A DNA stretch of 64,000 nt from Pseudofabraea citricarpa (GCA_029641185.1 JAPWGK010000025.1:310001-374000); one strand, 5' to 3'; shown: positions 1 through 10,600, counted from the first letter of the stretch. The notes: generated by a model from the letters alone, not told the origin. Translations and numbers: made by a program.

Positions 1-321
1 TGCAGATATGCCCTGAAGAATCGATTAGCTGGCAATCCCACAATACGGAATCAAGTCATCATACCAGTTTGGGGTCCAGGACTCCCTCTTCTACTGGAGC
101 TCGGCCTTTGTTGGTGTCATAAATGATGTGCTTCGAGCACTCAAGGACTGCTTGATTGACGATATCCGGGTTGGACCTGAAATTTAGTTAGTCTTTGCAT
201 TGCTCCTTTTCTCAACGCGTAGGGCCTCATACTGAACGCCGAATTTGAGCTCTTTGAGCTTCTTAGGAACATGGTCGACCACTTGGCTGTGGACTCGTCG
301 ACCCACATCCGTCGCTTCCAT
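1..321 (-). CDS. RPC1: DNA-directed RNA polymerase III largest subunit, N-terminal part (runs off the window)
   Basis: Catalytic subunit of nuclear RNA polymerase III, which transcribes tRNA and 5S rRNA genes. Three exons are visible on the minus strand: 321-233, 176-65 and 12-1, joined by GT-AG introns at 232-177 (branch-like CTAAC near its 3' end) and 64-13. The spliced N-terminus begins MEATDVGRR and contains VVDHVPKKLKELKFGVQ, then SNPDIVNQAVLECS, then GVLDPKLGISA. The lysine-rich 'KELKFG' start and the 'GVLDP(K/R)LGIS' segment just before the N-terminal zinc site are characteristic of the Pol III large subunit rather than Pol I or Pol II. Only 71 residues fall in the window; the zinc-binding and catalytic parts lie to the left. 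It is a housekeeping gene and marks the conserved left border of the accessory region. Confidence 0.85.
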
Positions 322-645
322 GTTGTCTCATGCTACTGTGGCTGTGCAAGAAGTTGGCGGCTAATTGGATGTTGTCTGAGAAAATTGAGAGGAAACTGGC
401 TGGCGCGGTGGGTTTTGCACGGCCATGTAAATATTCACTTTACTTCTTTGTTGTTGAGTCATAGGTACAACAGGTTCGGCTTGGTTGCGCCTTGCTGGAG
501 TAAGTAGCATTCACACCACCTCAGCGCCCACGGTTGATATTCACTTTAATCTAAATGTATAACTCTGATCTCAGAAACACCTCAAGGACTTTAGTCACAT
601 CTTGAGTTCTAAATCTGGTGTAGAACTTCTCAACGGGTAGCAGAA

Positions 646-695
646 TCACGTGGGGTGATTCGGTAATATACATCACGTGTAGCTATTATCACGTG
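646..695. promoter_or_regulatory. Cluster of three TCACGTG (E-box) motifs
   Basis: TCACGTG occurs at 646-652, 673-679 and 689-695, three copies within 50 bp. The core CACGTG is the known target of basic helix-loop-helix factors such as the Cbf1/Pho4 type in fungi. The cluster is about 325 bp upstream of the RPC1 start codon and about 820 bp upstream of the dynamin-like gene. Use by RPC1 is inferred from distance only. Confidence 0.45.
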
Positions 696-1114
696 GCAGT
701 CTGACTCAGATTGTTATCTCTGCAACTGAACTGCCAACATTTCTTGCATCTCCACCAGGCCACAGCTGCACAACCTCCTCACCACTTCAGCCAACCACCT
801 CATTGTCACAGCCAACCAAAAACATCAATATCTCCGTGGATTTCTTCGGACATAATGATGACCATGGAGATACGAGGCGGCGTCGGTTGAACACGCCTGC
901 CGCTGCAGCCAGAAGGTTACGGCACAGCAGACAACAGGTATGAGGTATGAGGGATCAAGGGTATCGAGGATGACTGCAACCGCAGGAGAACCTGGTTTCT
1001 GCCCCCGATGCCAATGAAGCGTGCGGGGATGCCTTCCGCGTCTTATGGCAGACTGCAGTATATATTGAAGCCAATCTGCATACTATCGTCTGTTGGGTTA
1101 CAGATGGCGAGTGA
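680..1114 (+). other. Open, spliceable reading frame without a start codon; possible gene remnant or unfound first exon
   Basis: The frame is open from just after a TAG at about 677 to CAG at 937. A GT-AG intron of 48 bp (938-985) follows, and the frame then continues from 986 to a TGA at 1112-1114. The joined product includes NDDHGDTRRRRLNTPAAAARR before the joint and ENLVSAPDANEACGDAF after it. No in-frame ATG is visible, and ATGs at 854-872 read in another frame and stop quickly. It could be a decayed gene, the end of a gene whose first exon I cannot see, or chance. I do not recognise the protein. Confidence 0.2.
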
Positions 1115-1518
1115 GCAGCCGACTGCATCGACGGCGTTGGTCGTTTGTTCCTTCGAGTGCCGGCGCCGAAGGTCTGGACGCCAGATGCGGTATGCAGAGT
1201 GCAGGCGCTGATCAATCAACACTGATCATTCGGCGTCTGAATGCACGTCAACGGGCTTTGAGTGGTCTCGTTAACCACCAGAACCCCAGTTCTTGGGCAC
1301 AGGGGTGGCCTATGCAGCTGTCTAAATACAGCCAAGTATACCTACTTCCTCAAATCCAACCTCCCACGCCAAGTGGTCACCCATTCTTATCAGCCGCCAT
1401 GGAAAATACACGATCCTATAACATCCCTCGACTGTCTGCTGGCTTTCCTTGGTTTCTTCCTCTGTCGCAAACTTCTGGCAGGACTTGATAACGCATCGCC
1501 GCCCCTTGGCAGCCCACT

Positions 1519-3658
1519 ATGCCAACGTCCATGGAGAGCCAATTTCCTTCTCAGCGAGCCTTGCGGTCCACGGAGCAGCAGGAACTTCTCGATCTCGTGG
1601 ATTCACTGCGCGATCAAGGCCTAGGTGAAGTCGCAGCATTGCCCCAGCTAATTGTCTGTGGAGACCAGTCCGGTGCGAAGAGTTCTATCTTGGAGGCCAT
1701 TTCTGGAATTCCGTTCACGAGGCAGGAGAATGGCTCGACTCTATTTGCTACTGAAATTATCCTCCGAAAATATAACACCACTTCCATCTCTGTCTCCATT
1801 GTTCCTGCACGCCTGAACTCGTCGAATACAGACCAACTGCTGCGATTCAAGCGACGACTGCAAACACCAAATGACTTTCCCCAAGTCTATAAAGAAGCAC
1901 AATCAGTTATGAGACCAGCTGCGACGGGCAGAGCATTCTCCAGAGATATTTTACGTGTTGAGTATCGTGGACCGAATCAGCCTCAGCTTACCCTGATTGA
2001 CCTACCCGGGCTTATCCGACCATCCACGGGCTCACCCGCAGCTGATGTGGATCAGTTTGTATCTCACTATCTCGAAAATCCTCGTAGTATCATATTGGCT
2101 GTTGTATCTACGAACTCCGATACAAGCAACCAGCTTGTGATCAAACAAGTACGAGATGTTGATCCATTAGGCTCACGTACTCTTGGAATAGTTACAAAGC
2201 CGGATAACTTGCTCAGGAGCAATCCAGATACCGGGAAGAGCCGCCTTGGCATTACCAAAAATGATGAGGTTGCTTTTAGGTTGGGTTGGCATACAGTGAA
2301 AAGCTCGGACTCCCCAGAAGGGAGTGCAGAAAACGGGATGAGAGGCAATCAGGACAAAGCGTACTTCACAGAAACCAACTTTCAAAACTCGCCATCGAAC
2401 ACGATTGGGGTTACCTCATTTAAAATGCGCCTGAGCATAGTCCTCTTTCAACACATCAGAAATGAGCTACCTCGTTTGGTAGACGACATAGAAAGTCGAA
2501 TGAATTTGATAAAACAAACAGTAGATAAGCTAGGTCCCAGTCGGAAAACCGTTGACGAGCAGCGGCTTTTCTTGATACAACTCAGCCAATCATTTCAACT
2601 AATTTGTCGGGACGCAATCAGAGGTCACTATGACCACGGATTCTTTAGCGAGGAAGATGATCCCCAGAGGAGGTTCTATGAATATTCGATGAATATGCAA
2701 TTTGAATTCTCTACATATTTACAATACAAGGGCGCCTCTTGGAATATTGTGGATGGCGAGAATCATGATCCGCAATGCCGTACACGACAGCAAGCTGTAG
2801 AAGATATATACAAGTTTTTGAAACGCAGTCGCGAGCGGCAGGTGAGATTATATATTTAACTATGTCACATGTTCATATAGCAGCTGGCTGATTGCTCATC
2901 TCTCTAGCCACTAGTGCTACCTCATTCAGTTCTTGTTGCAGAACTTTTTCGCGAGTACAGTCGACCTTGGGAAAGTCTCTCCAAGGATTATATCAAACGG
3001 GTCTGGGATGCAACGATGAACTTTCTCGAGCTCGTTCTCAACCATCTCTCAGATGATGACACTCGTCAACGGATACTTCGTTTGTGGATTCATTCGATCA
3101 TGGAAGAGAGACTATCGATCGCTTATGGCAAGCTAGAAGAGCTTCTTGAGCTTTACAAGGATTATCCAAACGCCAGAACCCAAGATTCTGTGGAAGCTAG
3201 AAAGCAATATCAGCATCGAAAAATCTACAGAGACTTGGAGCAAGGACTAGAAGGATTAGCACAAGATCGAAAAGCAAGTTCAATCGCATCAGCCGTGGCG
3301 TTGAGAACGGGGAGAGACAGAGACCTCGTTGAAGCAGAAGCTGCATTCGATAACATGCAGGCATATTATAAGGTACAGAACCAGCCGGTTAGCAGAGACA
3401 TTTCAGTTCTACACTAAAATCTTTAAGGTGGCCCTCGATTTATTCACCGAAAATGTTCAAAAATTGGTTATTCAATCGTCAATCGTTTCGAATCTGGACG
3501 AGATCTTATGCCCGACAGCAGTCTTCTCGATGAGTCCAGAACTGGTGGAGAAGATAACAAGAGAATCATCAGATCAAATTTCTAAACGCGAGCAACTTTC
3601 GTGTACACTATCAATACTTCAAAGTGGTGCTACCACCTGCAAGCAATATGCTACCTGA
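1519..3658 (+). CDS. Dynamin-like (Mx-type) GTPase with altered P-loop
   Basis: Large GTPase of the dynamin superfamily, whose members assemble on or remodel membranes. Exons 1519-2841, 2908-3372 and 3428-3658 give about 672 residues, close to fungal Mx-like dynamins. The introns (2842-2907, 3373-3427) are frame-neutral, and the second restores the family string QAYYKVAL. Seen motifs: G1 GDQSGAKSS at residues 48-56, G3 DLPG at 161-164, G4 TKPD at 226-229, then a helical stalk (ELFREYSRPW near 448) and a C-terminal GED-like helical end. There is no PH or proline-rich domain. Oddity: G1 is normally GDQSSGKSS; here the Gly before the invariant Lys is Ala53 and Ser52 is Gly, which may weaken nucleotide binding. 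Start ATG 1519 is the first in frame. A cellular role cannot be read from the sequence. Accessory dynamin-like paralogues are common in fungi. Confidence 0.85.
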
Positions 3659-4469
3659 TTTCAAGCCCTGTAAGTTACCATCTTGGAGGACCACTGACGT
3701 GGGTGACAGGCAGAGATGACTGAATTGTGACCCGTAGCTCTCTGGATTTTATGTCAAGCTGGGAATTCCTTCTTCCGAGAAGAATTAATCAAGATAATGC
3801 GAACCAAGAATACGCTGCACGACATGCTACACCGAAAACGTCTGAATTTGTCATTCGCTTATGTCCATGAATTCCAGCTTCCAACTGCCGCGAGAGATCT
3901 CGATGATTACCAAATCAAAATTATGTGCAAACTAGTACTCCTTCTGACAGACTGCAAGCTGATACTCGGTTCCTGGTTTATCCGGAATCTCTTCTCAGCC
4001 TTACCTGTCACTCCACTATGAAAACATGGTTGGTGCGACAAAAACAAAGTTCTGATCACATCCAAGGGTTTTTTTCGCCTCATAACTCACCATCCATACC
4101 TTACACCATGCCGCACTCTACGATTCAACTTCGTCACATGTCTTTTGTATCTGCCAATCACTTTGCTTGTGCCTGCCAAGCAGCGAGGACAAGGTTGGAT
4201 TTTCTTTTTGCGAATCAAAGAGCGACTGTATTACAATTTTATAAGAGGAAAAAAAGCCAAGGATCAACCTAACTAAGAAAAAATGAATGAATAGTTCCAC
4301 AAAAATTTGGCACAGCCCTATTCCACAAAAAAGAAACATTCTCGAGTCCCCTTCCGTTATTTGACAGTCTGGTTTCTACCAACACGTTCCCCCATCGATC
4401 AGTTTCACAATATCACATCTCCATCTAACATCTCCAGTTCTTCTCCCCATCTACTTCCTTACTCTCCAT
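3659..4469. other. Convergent intergenic region
   Basis: Lies between the 3' ends of the dynamin-like gene and the repeat precursor gene. Short open frames here (for example 3797-4021) show no family resemblance and are interrupted. The C-terminal GED of the dynamin gene is complete at 3658, so no further exon is needed. Nothing else seen. Confidence 0.5.
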
Positions 4470-5504
4470 TTACTGTTGTGCATGGACGGCATCGGACTCT
4501 GCTTGAAGCTTGGCAGCCTCAGCCTGGAGATCAGAAGCAGCATCTCTCTTGGTGGTCTGACCGTGGACAGCGTCGGATTCGGCTTGAAGTCTGGCAGCCT
4601 CGGCTTGGAGATCAGAAGCAGCGTCTCTCTTGGTAGTTTGCGAGTGAACGGCATCGGATTCGGCTTGGAGCTTTGCTGCCTCAGCCTGGAGATCAGAAGC
4701 AGCGTCTCTCTTGGTAGTTTGCGAATGAACGGCATCGGATTCAGCTTGGAGCTTTGCTGCCTCGGCTTGAAGGTCGGATGCTGCGTCTCTCTTGGTAGTC
4801 TGGGAGTGGACTGCATCAGATTCAGCCTGGAGCTTTGCTGCTTCAGCTTGGAGGTCAGAAGCAGCATCTCTCTTGGTGGTCTGGGAGTGAACTGCATCGG
4901 ATTCAGCCTGGAGTTTGGCGGCTTCGGCTTGGAGATCAGAAGCGGCATCACGCTTAGTTTGAGCGTGAACAGCATCGGATTCGGCCTGGAGCTTTGCGGC
5001 TTCTGCCTGAAGATCGGATGCTGCGTCTCTCTTGGTGGTCTGAGAATGGACTGCGTCAGACTCGGCTTGGAGCTTTGCTGCCTCTGCCTGGAGATCAGAA
5101 GCGGCATCACGCTTGGTCTGGGAGTGGACAGCGTCGGATTCTGCTTGAAGTTTGGCAGCCTCCGCCTGAAGGTCTGAAGCTGCATCACGCTTCGTTTGGG
5201 CGTGCACAGCATCGGACTCTGCTTGTAATTTAGCAGCCTCGGCTTGAAGATCCGAAGCCTCATCTCTCTTCGTTTGTGCGTGGACGGCGTCCGATTCAGC
5301 CTGGAGTTTGGCAGCCTCGGCTTGTAGATCAGAAGCCTCGTCCCGTTTGTGTGTCGACTCTGCTAGGTTAAACAGAGAAGTAGCATCGTCGGTCTGACGT
5401 TCCGTCACCTGCACAAACTCCTTTCCCACAGCCACGATTGGGGAGGCATATGCAGTGGTTGCAAAAGCGACCAGCGCCAACGAGAAGAAGGATTGACTAC
5501 GCAT
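4470..5504 (-). CDS. Secreted tandem-repeat precursor with Lys-Arg (Kex2-type) cleavage sites
   Basis: Single-exon, 344-residue protein. It opens with a signal peptide, MRSQSFFSLALVAFATTAYA, with likely cleavage before Ser-Pro. A pro-segment to residue 52 follows, then 11 tandem units from residue 53 to the end. Each unit is 26-27 residues and begins with KR, then DAASDLQ (DEASDLQ in the first two), then AEAAKLQAESDAVH, then a short tail SQTT, SQT, AQT, GQTT or AQQ. The arrangement matches fungal Kex2-processed repeat precursors (KEPs; pheromone and RiPP precursors share the layout). The units lack Cys, Trp, Tyr and Phe, so this is neither a classical alpha-type pheromone nor a dikaritin core. 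Predicted products are acidic, Ala/Gln-rich 24-25-mers with Leu at heptad spacing, likely amphipathic helices. Processing is inferred from the dibasic sites only. No UstYa-like or other modifying gene lies next to it. Confidence 0.8.
   Translation of the reverse strand: MRSQSFFSLALVAFATTAYASPIVAVGKEFVQVTERQTDDATSLFNLAESTHKRDEASDLQAEAAKLQAESDAVHAQTKRDEASDLQAEAAKLQAESDAVHAQTKRDAASDLQAEAAKLQAESDAVHSQTKRDAASDLQAEAAKLQAESDAVHSQTTKRDAASDLQAEAAKLQAESDAVHAQTKRDAASDLQAEAAKLQAESDAVHSQTTKRDAASDLQAEAAKLQAESDAVHSQTTKRDAASDLQAEAAKLQAESDAVHSQTTKRDAASDLQAEAAKLQAESDAVHSQTTKRDAASDLQAEAARLQAESDAVHGQTTKRDAASDLQAEAAKLQAESDAVHAQQ
4473..5348 (-). repeat. Eleven in-frame tandem repeats of 78 or 81 bp coding Kex2-type peptide units
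   Basis: Units of 26 (five copies) or 27 residues (six copies) run head to tail from residue 53 of the precursor to its stop. Protein units are almost invariant: DE/DA at position 3-4, one K to R change in unit 10, and a variable tail. The DNA differs at many third codon positions between copies. Within a unit the segment LQAEAAK is followed by LQAESDA, an internal 7-residue near-duplication. Confidence 0.9.
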
Positions 5505-6651
5505 GTTGAGAATGAACTGTAAAGTTAAGTAAGTGAAACGAGTCTAGCTCTTGTTGCAGGATCAAGGGAATGAGAAAGAAAAGGACGGCAAAGAAAATGG
5601 GACTTGGCTAAAATAAATGGGGTATACAGGACAACAACTTTCCAGAGAAAAAAAGGAAAAACCTTTTGTGGATTCTGGGATGCTGACTTCCTTTTAGCTC
5701 TTTCTCTCCTGATCCGTCCGTCTTGGGTTTGTCTTGGAAGCAGACAGAAAAAAACGTCTGAACGGTTGTCGGAGACTTGGCTTTCCTTTCTCTTCATGCA
5801 TGACTTTGATTTGTCCCGAGAGGCAAGACCAGGCAACACAAGGCAAACTTCTGTTTTGGACTCTGCAGTTCTGCGTTCCTGATGCCACTACAGGAACCAA
5901 AAACAAGCCTCGAGCACGCAGTGTACCGCAGTCTATGTTTTGGTTCAGCATCAAGTCTGATGGGGAATTCAGACGATGCCCAGAAATGGGCGAATCCAGC
6001 CATTCCCGGGAGCGATCAACACGATAGAAATAGAGCCGTGACCACCAACGTATCAGCATCACACAAATCGCCTCGCACGTGTCGTCATCCGCTGCAAATT
6101 ACTCGCCAGTCACACGGGTACGCGGTGAGCCTCAAGCTGGCTCAGCGTCCGTGTGAAGAGCAGAAGAAAAATAAGCATTTTTGAGTGGCGCCGGAACTGG
6201 GGTTGAGGAGGGGAGGCTCGCGCGGGTCGTGGCACTCCCGTGTCGTGCTTGTGCGTTTGTGCTCTGTGCTCTGTGCGTTCCCGGGACGCCTCGTCTTGGT
6301 TTTGGTTTCTCGCTGCTTTGGTGCTCAGGATGGTACCATGCGATTGGACGGATCGAGTCAGTCGGAAGGAGAAACATTTTGCGAAGAGGAAGGTTCTTTC
6401 TTGGGTCTTCTTTCCTGGGTCTGGAATGAGTTCTGGGTTTTGGTGAGAGGGAGGGCGAGGCGAGGCGAGGCGGAAGTGTGTGTGTGTGTGGATAGAGGAT
6501 ACGTGTTTGTTCGAGCTCTTTTTCTTTCTTTTCTTTTATTGGGAAAGGGGACTTCAGAGGGGTTGTGCTTTGAATTTCCTCTTCTTCTTGCTCGTTGTGA
6601 ATAGAAATAGAAAGTTCTTCTATATTATACCATGCGGCACTGTATCCCGAG

Positions 6652-6758
6652 ATGATCTACCGGCACGTACAGTACGCGAAGCGATCTACAACTCCCGTAC
6701 TGTACAGCAACGCCTCGATGAATCGATCAACCGATCAATCGATCGTACTGTAGATCAT
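6652..6758. repeat. Imperfect inverted repeat with GTACNGTAC boxes
   Basis: Left arm 6652-6676 starts ATGATCTAC and ends ACAGTACG. Right arm 6744-6758 is CGTACTGTAGATCAT, its reverse complement except for an 8-nt insertion in the left arm. A further CGTACTGTAC sits between them at 6696-6705 and can pair with the left arm. It may form a cruciform or hairpin, or be a paired factor site upstream of the repeat-precursor gene. Confidence 0.45.
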
Positions 6759-7086
6759 ATGACGATTACTCACTGCGTTATTACCCTTTTACTTTCCTCT
6801 CGTTCCCGGCTACACTCCCGCACGCTACCGTACGCTACCGGTAGGATGTGAAACATGAAATGAAAAGAAGTGAAATGGAAGAAACAATGGCTGACCAACC
6901 CAACCCCAACCCCAACCCCGGGGTTTGCTGCTTTCTGTGACGTTGGGCGTTTGACGAGTCTTCTCTCTTGTCTGTCGGTTAGGGAGATGGCGAGGGGAGG
7001 CGGGGAGAAGAGAGGTGGTTTACGCGAGCACGACCGACAGACGTGGTGTGGGCGTGGACGTGGACATGGCGGGGGAAGGGGGGGAG

Positions 7087-7119
7087 GATGGATTGATGGA
7101 TTGATGGATTGATGGATTG
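7087..7119. repeat. (GATGGATT)n microsatellite
   Basis: About four copies of an 8-bp unit, GATGGATT. A related GATG/GATA tract lies at about 7343-7372. Simple-sequence DNA with no coding content. Confidence 0.7.
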
Positions 7120-7640
7120 CTCGTAAGAGTAGAGTAGAGTATTGTATTGTGAAAGGGGGAGAGAGGTATGAGTGGAGAGGAGTGGAGAGGAGAGAAGAAG
7201 AAAAGAAGAAGAGAACTTTGGAAGGGATAAAGAAACTGTTATACTAAGTAAGTGCTTCTTTCTTTTGCTACCTAGGTACCTAGGTATTCAACGGGAAGGC
7301 CGTATGAGTGAGTATCTTCCTCAGTTGGCCTCTGGCTTTTGGGTGGATGGATGAATGGATGGATAGATGGATGCGTACCTCCTATATACATAGGTATGCA
7401 TGTATGTAAATACACACAGAGAGAGAGAGTTATTATCTAAAGCCCAAAGTCCACAGTCCAAAGCCCAGAGATCAAAGATCAAAGTCCACTAGTCCTCTAA
7501 AAAGCAATCCATCCGTTACGCCCAGCCGCTTCTATTGATATCCATCCACCCATACATACATGCACCCCTTCCTACTCACATCTACCCACTTACTCGTCCT
7601 ACCTAATTACCGACATACACTATCCCACAGACAAAAACGA

Positions 7641-10600
7641 TCACCTCCCAACAATCCTCGCCGCGTTCCCCAGATCCTTCACCAGCTGCCCCAGGTTCTC
7701 CACCAGCGGCGACAGCGCACTATTGCCACTGGTGCAGTTCCGGCTGAGGATGTTAAGCACCGTGTCCATGACTTTATGGGGGTTGTCCAAACGAGCATAT
7801 AGCGGTATCGCCCCTCCAACTCCGACTCCAACTCCTGTTCCTGCTGCCTGACGCTCGCCATTGCGGCTGCTGGGTAGCGAGGCGGGTTCCTGGATCTGGA
7901 TGACGGGGATACCGCGGGAGATGGCGATGAAGCGACGAGCCTCAGGCGTATCTTCGCCATCGAGATAGATGAACTCCTGCTCATGCTCTTCCTCAGCAAT
8001 GACCATAGCTGCGATGGACGGGTGCGTGTGGCGGTGACGAGAGCGCGTCGACCCGAGAGAGACCATGCCGTAGACCCAGAAGGCGAGCGAGGCGTGGTAG
8101 ACGGCGACGGCGTAGAAGTTGCGCAGCTGGTTCGGCGGGAAGCTCAGGGCGGCGCGCAGCACCTGGCCCGCGTGCCACACGGCCTGTCGCGATTTGCGGT
8201 TCTCGAACCACGTCTTCAGGAGCGGGTAGACTCGCTGGGCTTCTTCGTTGCCTTCTTTTCCCGCGAACAGCTGCAGCTCTTCGAATGACACGTGCAGGTT
8301 CATCATGAAGAGCTCTTGGATGATCTTCTGCTCTGGTCGGATGCCGCCTGGCCATTCCGACACGTTGATGCGGAAGTGGTCCAGCAGTTGGCAGAGCTCT
8401 TGGTGCCAGCTTGTCGAGATCAGCCCGCCATTCCAATGTCGTTCGGGTGTTTGTAGCTTCAGCACGAATTCCAGTTGCCGGTATTCGGCTATCAGGGACC
8501 AGATGGCGTGGAGGACGATGGACGTGCTGTGTTGGAGGTCGATGAATTGTTGGTATTTCAGAAGTGGTTGGAGATCGTGGACGCAGTTCACTAGTGATGG
8601 GAGTCGAGATGGGTGATCGGTGTATTGATTGTATGCATCTCGCCACTCTTGTGCCGTTTTAGCTCCCCAGAGAGCTTGTGAACATGGCAACTCGAGAGAT
8701 ACTTCTGCATATGATATGAGTGGTCGGGTCAGAAGGGATATCGAAGCTTGAGCATCGTGTATTAAGATATGAAAAGCGAGTCTGAAATTCATTAGTGAGC
8801 CACATGACTACAATATGAGAGAACTCATACCTTTTCCAAGATTCAGCTTCGATCCAAGCTCGCCATTTTACCTCCAAGGCTTTGTCGTCATCGTCTGGTG
8901 ATGGCCTCGCTGGCAGAACTCTCGTTCGGCGGTAATGTCCGGACCTCCTCAGCATCTATTGATATTAGCATGTAAACCCCAAAGGTCACATCTCGACATA
9001 CCGTGATTATTGGCTGTGCATGGCTCTCAGCTATCTCCATCTTTCGCTTGTTCCCACTCCATATGCCAATACTGAGCTCTATCGCATATGTCTGTAATAG
9101 TTCAAGCTCTCGAGTCCTGCTGTTGTCATCCTCAAACTACGAAATATTAGTAGGTCCAACTAACTTGACGGGGACAAGGACATACAATATCAGGTAAAGC
9201 TAATCGTACAGCCTCTTGAATCCCATATCCGAGTTTTCTCACGGTGGGAACGGAGGAGAGAATGGCGCCAGCAGCAACAATAATCCCGTTGAGTTCGGGC
9301 AAATTGCTCTGTGGTCGAAATGTAGGAATATGGATCCAGGAATCCGTCTTGGTGATCTCGGATCGGAAGAAGAGATGCATGAGACCATCCAGTAACTGTG
9401 CCGAGGGAAAAGATGTCACAACTTTAGACATACTCCTCTTTTTGCTTCTTGTTGTCAGTAACATTGCCAGTATACCATCGCGTGATGATTGCTCGAGTTG
9501 ATGATCCAGTACGTCGGAAGCAACACGGTTCTCTAATGATTCAAGATCCTTAAACGCCAAAGCAAGACTTGTTGTCTCGTTGAAGACATGGTCACGTGTA
9601 GTCGGTAACCAATTCCACAGCGACTTTTGAAAAGCTTCCGCTCCGAGTGTAATGCTGCTATCAACATCGGCTGTTTCGTTTACATGGTTTACTGTTGGTT
9701 CGCCTTGCTCTGGTAGCATGTTATAGTTGAAGTTCTGCGCTCTGTCGGTTTGAGATGTTATCCAGCCGAAGTCTATGTCGTTGAATTCCAAACTGGAATC
9801 GATCCCAAAATTGAATACATCCCGTGATGAATAGACAGGTGGGTTGTATTGTTGTATCGATGTTGCATTGATTAACGAGTCCGGTGATGGAGGCATCATG
9901 ATATCTCGCAAGAACTCCGCAAGTGACGAATCGTCCATATCCAAGATTGGATCCTCGTTCATGGTAGTAGTTTGCATAGTCATTACCGACTCATCCATCG
10001 TATCTGGGGGACCCGGTAGCGGCATGGAGTTTGAATTCTGTGAGAATGTATTTGTGCCCGGTATCTGCATGGGAAGACTCTGTTGATGGGGGTCAGGATA
10101 ATGATACATCTGATTGTGGCTCTCTCCCATATGCATTGGCTGATCTTCCATTTCCGAATGAATCATGGGTGGTGTTTGATCTGTTTATTAGCAAGAGGTA
10201 TGAATAAGGTGTAGTTAACTTACTCGATGAAGAGCCTTCTGAACCTTGTGACCTCTGATATGTGCCGCCATTCTTTGCAGAGCCTGGCGGAAAGGTGCAC
10301 GGGATTCCCTTTTGCAAGCAGCGTTTGCACGGCTTTTCATGGCCACATCTTAGCTTTGCCGACGCACAAGCACTACAAGCTTGAGCTACTCTTGTCAGCT
10401 GTGCTGAGGCTGGTTGATGTCTTTTAGAATCTCTCTTGTCACCACTGTGACAATTCGCATGGCGTTTTAATAAATCTCTACTTTGAATCAGAAAAGATAT
10501 ACCCCGGCCAATCATCATACAACTTACGCTCTTGCAAAGTTCTTTCCGCAAGTAGAACAAGAAAATGGCTTTTCTCGGGTATCTAAAAGGGGTCAATGAT

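Larger units (their letters stand above)
322..1518. other. Intergenic region between RPC1 and the dynamin-like gene
   Basis: Divergent upstream region. It carries a tight group of TCACGTG motifs (separate entry) and a pyrimidine-rich stretch near 725-835. A spliceable open frame lies at 680-1114 (separate entry). Long open frames after 1100 have no recognisable protein content. No RNA gene seen. Confidence 0.5.
5505..7640. other. 2.1 kb gene-free region upstream of the repeat-precursor gene
   Basis: Long region between the start of the repeat precursor (reading left) and the 3' end of the C2H2/Zn2Cys6 factor. The many overlapping open frames show no domains and are compositional. It contains an imperfect inverted repeat at 6652-6758, a CCCCAAC-rich tract at 6895-6921, (GATTGATG)n and GATG/GATA microsatellites near 7087-7119 and 7343-7372, and the palindromic run TACCTAGGTACCTAGGTA at 7269-7286. 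Most of it is probably regulatory DNA of the precursor gene plus the 3' UTR of the factor. Confidence 0.5.

Noticed and set aside
4476..5177. 233-residue plus-strand open frame (repetitive Gly/Leu-rich)
   Set aside because: It is the antisense shadow of the repeat-precursor gene; its repeats simply mirror the codons of the sense units, with no other support.
4470..5504. Alpha-type mating pheromone or dikaritin RiPP precursor
   Set aside because: The layout fits, but units lack the Trp/Cys of known pheromones and the Tyr/Phe cores of dikaritins, and no UstYa-like gene is nearby.
6895..6921. CCCCAAC-rich tract resembling telomere repeats
   Set aside because: Fungal telomeres of this group are TTAGGG/CCCTAA; the tract is short, irregular and lies inside a promoter-like region.
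7993..8646. Minus-strand open frame of 217 residues, Arg/Pro-rich
   Set aside because: It overlaps the last exon of the C2H2/Zn2Cys6 factor in another frame, and the true frame contains the conserved domain.
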